A DNA stretch of 64,000 bases from Zygnema circumcarinatum. Taxonomy: Eukaryota > Streptophyta > Zygnematophyceae > Zygnematales > Zygnemataceae. The position numbers and the translations under genes are program-made. This document shows positions 60,301-64,000 of this stretch, in pieces (the first letter of the stretch is position 1; each line of letters starts with the position of its first letter). The notes beneath the pieces were generated by a model. That model saw only the letters and a program-made list of their open reading frames with translations. It made no database searches and had not been told where the DNA came from. The stretch spans positions 1,993,091-2,057,090 of the forward strand of contig CM074806.1 in assembly GCA_037447605.1 (NCBI GenBank), in the 5' to 3' direction.

Positions 60301-61645
60301 GCATCGCTGTCGTCGTTGTCCTCCTCAAAAGCCTCGTCTCCATCGCCACCATCTACTGACAATCGCCTGGGAATCAATCCGGCATCCTGGTGAACAACCT
60401 GCACTGACCTGCAGCAAACAATAGCCTCATTGAATGCAGTAATAAATCACACCCACGGCGTATGACTTTTTCGATTTATGCATACGAAGTTTCTGGGCAG
60501 GCCAATACACCTTGAGCTCACTTAGTTCACCCCTCCATTCCACTCATTACTTCCAAAAGAAGGGCCGTGAACTTGGGCTATAAGTTTACCGGACAGAAAA
60601 ATAAAGAAAATTTCTTTCATTTGCTGTGCGTTACTGGTATTAAAATCCACTATGACAGTACATATAGTGAGCTTACTGTCCAGGGGCGATAAAAAAATGG
60701 TTTTCACAACAACAGTATTTAGAGAAAGCGCGTCGATTCCTACATTGAACCTTTCGATGCCTGCCTATAGCGTCAGACTTTGCAGCACATAGCCACTTCA
60801 GACAAAGCCTGCGAAAAAAATAATTCTTCAAACTAACGGACAAATCTGCAGAAGGAACAGTCAAAAGCTGTTCATCATGCTTTTCATCATCCCAACCCAA
60901 TCGACAAGTCACAAATAGCTTCAGTAAGGCCGAGATTAAAACTAATGGCAAAGCTTCTGACTGGCGAGTAGCCTTCTAGTTACCTTAGGACTGTTAAGGT
61001 GAAATCCTAAGGTGCCAGAAAACTTCTTGAACTTCAAACCCTCAATGGGCGAACTCAAGAGGGTGAGGGAATCCCTTAGTTCTTGAACCCTGAATGTAGA
61101 ATCCGCATGAGAAAGAGGCCTAAATCTCTCACTATACAGTAAAGCAGAGCTTCATAAGCTTACTTGTCTCGAGCAGCGAATGCCACATGTCGCCCACCGC
61201 TTGTTCCTCTCCTTGCACCAGAGCAAAGCTCCAACTTTGGGCCAGCATCGACTCCAGGAAGCCTTTGACCGCAAATAGAAGTGCTCTTCAATGCCAGCCT
61301 GGCACTTATTCTCCATGTGTCAGCTCCGCCTCCATCGAGCCGCAACCCTACGAGCCCTAATCTTGCTTGCCACTTGTCAGGATGATAGAGGAACGGAGTG
61401 ATTGAGTTACTGCTGCTGCAGCTGACAGCCATAGCCAAAAGTTGCCAAGAACCTTCCCTGGAAGAGGAACCTTTTCTCGACCAGGTAGACTTATCCTGCC
61501 CTCTGCGGGACAAGCTAGGGCATTTCGAGTCAACGCTTCAGAACGACCGTCCAAACCATGCTTCTTGAATACTGCGCTCACTGCAGCATCTTGCGTCCAA
61601 CGAAGATACCTTCTTGCGTCCACCCCTCCAAAACGGAAGCGCCAT
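54384..61645 (-). CDS. Modular coiled-coil protein encoded by phase-0 repeat exons
   Basis: Exons in coding order: 61610-61645 (MALPFWRGGRKK), 60189-60398, 58643-58774, 58240-58332, 57612-57758, 57262-57387, 56706-56852, 56093-56278, 55850-55945, 55559-55714, 55250-55372, 54826-54981, 54552-54719 and 54384-54500, about 630 residues. Each exon is a multiple of three and every join is phase 0. Exon 60189-60398 is acidic (DGGDGDEAFEEDNDD). The next eleven encode continuous heptads, and several share a pattern like R(D/E)xLLxxLxxExxxSxxALQxAA. Pairs of exons have equal length (156/156 and 147/147). The likely product is a long rod; filament, Golgi-tether or motor-adaptor roles are all possible and I do not recognise an ortholog. 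The first and last exons are less certain, and an extra exon may lie between 58775 and 60188. Confidence 0.68.
58775..60188 (-). other. Long intron (or missed exons) of the coiled-coil gene
   Basis: This 1.4-kb gap is much longer than the other introns of the gene. No phase-0 coiled-coil exon could be found in it. A GA micro-repeat lies at 59043-59055. Confidence 0.4.
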
Positions 61646-62150
61646 GTTGTAACCCCTCCTTCCCAAAGAGCTCAGCTCAGGCTGGGCCTTTCACCGCCTC
61701 CTGGCGCTGGTGCCCACTCTCTCCCCACAGTCCCCAGCACCTCGCCAAGGCCCCCGTTCAGGAGCGGGCCCAGCTCCCCCCGACGCTCTCGCGGGTGCCC
61801 TCCCTCCATGGCTGCCCTGCCCTGCCCTGCCCTGCCTTCCGCGGGCCTCCCTTCCCTTCCGTGGCTGGCTGGCTCCCTGCTGTTCCGTTCGCTCGTGCGG
61901 ACCACGTGACGTGACGATCTCAGAGCTTTCCTGCGCGCGACACGTGGTGCGCAGCACTTTGTCGGCAGCCAAAGGATGATTCGTTTTTCCCCTCGCTCGG
62001 CCAATCACGTCGCCGCGTCCGCTGTAAATTTGAGACAAAGAAATGCGCGGCCCCGTTGAACAGTACGGGCTTTGTTACATGGATCGGCGGCATAGAACCG
62101 TATGAACTGTGCGGGGACCCCGGAGGGACATCGTTGGTCCTCCCTCTCAC
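61646..62150. promoter_or_regulatory. CpG-rich upstream region of the coiled-coil gene
   Basis: GC-rich DNA contains a G-box-like CCACGTGACG near 61901-61910, a (CCCTG)n stretch near 61817-61840 and repeated CTGGCTGG. It probably drives the minus-strand coiled-coil gene. Confidence 0.35.
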
Positions 62151-63183
62151 TGAAACATCCGTCGCTGGGGCTCCCTCTCACTTCTTCTCAGGGAAGGGAG
62201 AAGAAGGGCAGCCCTAGGGTCCGTTTCCTTGGCGGAGTTTCTTCCCGGTTTCCTTTTGGAGCTGCGAACGCAGTCCGATTCGGGCCTTTAGCAAAAGTTG
62301 CGCGTGCGGCTCCAGCTGACAAACAAAAACCCTTTTACACTGGGCACAACAACTTCCCGTATGGCCCAACTGCTGCCACGCGATAGCAGGCGAAATCTCT
62401 CGCAGCAGTGTTCTGGTCACCACATTGAGGTGAAAAAGTAGAGATTTTCCCCATTTTGTACCAAGGCTTTCAATTGAAATCTGGGTACCGCGCGAACCTA
62501 AGCTGCTGATATACGCAAAACGCCAGAAGAATAATTTGGCCCACATGACAACGGAACCTTACAGAAATTGTTTGATCACTTCCCTCAGAGTCTAATCAAT
62601 CGATTTCTTAGCCAAAGCAAGCACAGCAAGAAGCAAGTAAACAAACCTACACAGCATGTTTCACGACACATTTTTTTTTTGAATAAAAGAATTGCCTCAA
62701 TGAAAACGACGAAGTAGAAACTTTCGACAGCAATACAAAAATTATGCTCATAGCTCTCTCCCCCCCCCCCCCCCCCCCCCCCCCNNNNNNNNNNCCCCCC
62801 CCCCCCCCCCCCCCCCCCCTTGTGGAGGCTCGTACATCTTTCGTACACGTTGACTGAACTAATTTCGATCTCCGGAACCATAGAACGCTCTTAGCTTCCC
62901 TTCCAAGTGCCACCCAAAATCTTGTTAGGCTCTCTCTTAAAAAATAAAAAAAAATGGGCTCAAACTAACGTACGATACACAAGTTTTCATCTACATTGCT
63001 GCAAAAAGGCAGGCAAGGCTGCCGGAACACACACAAGTGGAAGATCTCAGCAAAAGAATCCTGCTCTATCAAGTACACCATACAAACTACAAAATTGCAG
63101 TATTCGCATTGAAAGGGAAAAACACAAAATCGGCAGCTGCGCCCGCCCATGCTCTCACTTAATTCGAGTGAACCACACTCTCT
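62150..63183. other. Intergenic interval with poly-C assembly gap
   Basis: No exon is supported. From 62761 a poly-C run leads into ten N (62785-62794) and more poly-C to about 62819, so the true sequence and length here are unknown. Confidence 0.7.
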
Positions 63184-64000
63184 TTAAACGTATCCGCCGC
63201 CCATCCTCAGGTCTTCCGTTGCAATGACGCCTTCCTCTACGAGCTTTTCTTCAAAACTGCGCAGCTGCCTCATAAATCCCGAGTTGGGGCACGCCTCCGG
63301 TCGAACACGCCTTACTTTGTTCAGAGCCGCCTCTAACGACAACCGCTGACTCTTCATCAAATAGCCCACCATCACCGTTACACTGCACCAAGAAAAGCAG
63401 AGCGCCTCCCCGCCAATCTTTCGTTTCATAAAGGAACACTTAAAGCCAAATTCCCACTTGATGCAACAGTCCCGTAGTGCAGTTTCTTCGTATGGTTCTC
63501 ATGAAGCAAGCATGAACTTACGCCCAAAGCCGTAATACCCTGTGCCTTAGGGGTTCCAGTTCTACATCATATGCTGGGCTTTCAACGCGAGAAGAAAGCC
63601 GGAACCACTCCATCATCAGTTGGATGTGAAACCAGACTGAAGCAAGAAACTTCAAGTTCACAACTTTTACAGAAGGAAAATAAGTATAGCAAACAGACAA
63701 ATTTACTTGTAAAGAAGCAGAATAGTATATATCCTTTTTGTAGTAAACATGCACATGCCCTTCTAATACTGCTGTCCCGATGGTGAGACATCAGCCAATA
63801 CGAAACGCCTGGGCAAAAAGACCAAAGCTTCACCTTCTCGAACGTCCAGCAAAACAATGGATGAGAATGGCCCCTCCAGAGTTGATTGCGCCGTCTATTA
63901 CCGCAAAACATTCAGCAAAATGGGCTACCAAGTCCACCCTAGGAGAGTCGAGCACTGGGAGGTCCACGAGCAACACAATGCCATGAAGTTAGAGTTGTGC
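63184..64000 (-). CDS. Dual-specificity protein phosphatase, DsPTP1-like (5' part beyond window)
   Basis: Two exons are seen: one entering from the window edge and ending at 63834, and the last at 63184-63382. Joined they give the catalytic loop HCFAGRSRS, with the nucleophilic Cys and the Arg of the HCx5R(S/T) signature, preceded by FAVIDGAINSGGAILI. After it come VTVMVGYLMKSQ, ALNKVRRVRP and NSGFMRQLRSFEEKL, the helices usual for small plant dual-specificity phosphatases that act on MAP kinases. The codon at the join is split AG|T (Ser). The N-terminal half, including the general-acid loop, lies outside or at the edge. The protein ends about 20 residues after the domain. Confidence 0.86.

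Noticed and set aside
62585-62913. Glycine-rich frames through the poly-C/N gap
   Set aside because: Same cause: homopolymer and N, with no exon signals.

Overview
This window is nuclear DNA from a green-lineage eukaryote, most likely a streptophyte alga or another early streptophyte. The supported genes are split by short GT-AG introns (about 80-900 bases), and two introns appear to be GC-AG. Several products belong to plant families: an STN8/STN7-type thylakoid kinase, an APEM9 peroxisome factor, the nuclear-fusion protein GEX1, a CXIP4 zinc-knuckle protein, an APUM23/NOP9 pumilio protein and three secreted proteins with a plant root-cap domain. The lineage is inferred from gene content and was not tested by alignment. 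Exon borders were read by hand from splice signals, frame continuity and family resemblance.

Layout. 1-2300: gene-poor, with small palindromes and a CCTGA minisatellite. 2378-5525 (+): glycine-zipper protein of plant type. 7472-7804 (+): tentative 46-residue Cys-rich protein. 9439-13159 (+): STN8-like kinase. 13831-14160: foldback element. 14497-21855 (-): NOP9/APUM23. 22087-23367 (+): hotdog thioesterase, divergent from NOP9. 24707-32855: three root-cap paralogs, one (+) and two (-). 34334-38290 (-): GEX1, divergent from APEM9 at 38801-41122 (+). 41665-42150: degenerate copy of a root-cap gene tail plus diverged repeats. 42481-43428 (-): CXIP4, divergent from an unrecognised acidic/coiled-coil gene at 43949-48090 (+). 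48091-51517: repeat-rich block with TA-flanked inverted-repeat elements. 51518-52200 (-): histone H3. 54384-61645 (-): modular coiled-coil protein made of phase-0 exons. 63184-64000 (-): 3' part of a dual-specificity phosphatase. Runs of ten N inside homopolymer G/C tracts mark assembly gaps at 27358 and 62785.

The genes do not form a pathway or operon; most are housekeeping or organelle genes. The most unusual parts are the root-cap cluster (a Cys-rich, PAN-like N-terminal module joined to a root-cap domain, with an extensin-like hinge in one copy), its decayed copy about 10 kb away, the TA-flanked mobile-element family sharing a G-run/TCAGAC end, an H3 with mixed H3.1/H3.3 marks, and the exon-repeat coiled-coil gene. 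I found no CRISPR array, rRNA or tRNA gene that I could support.
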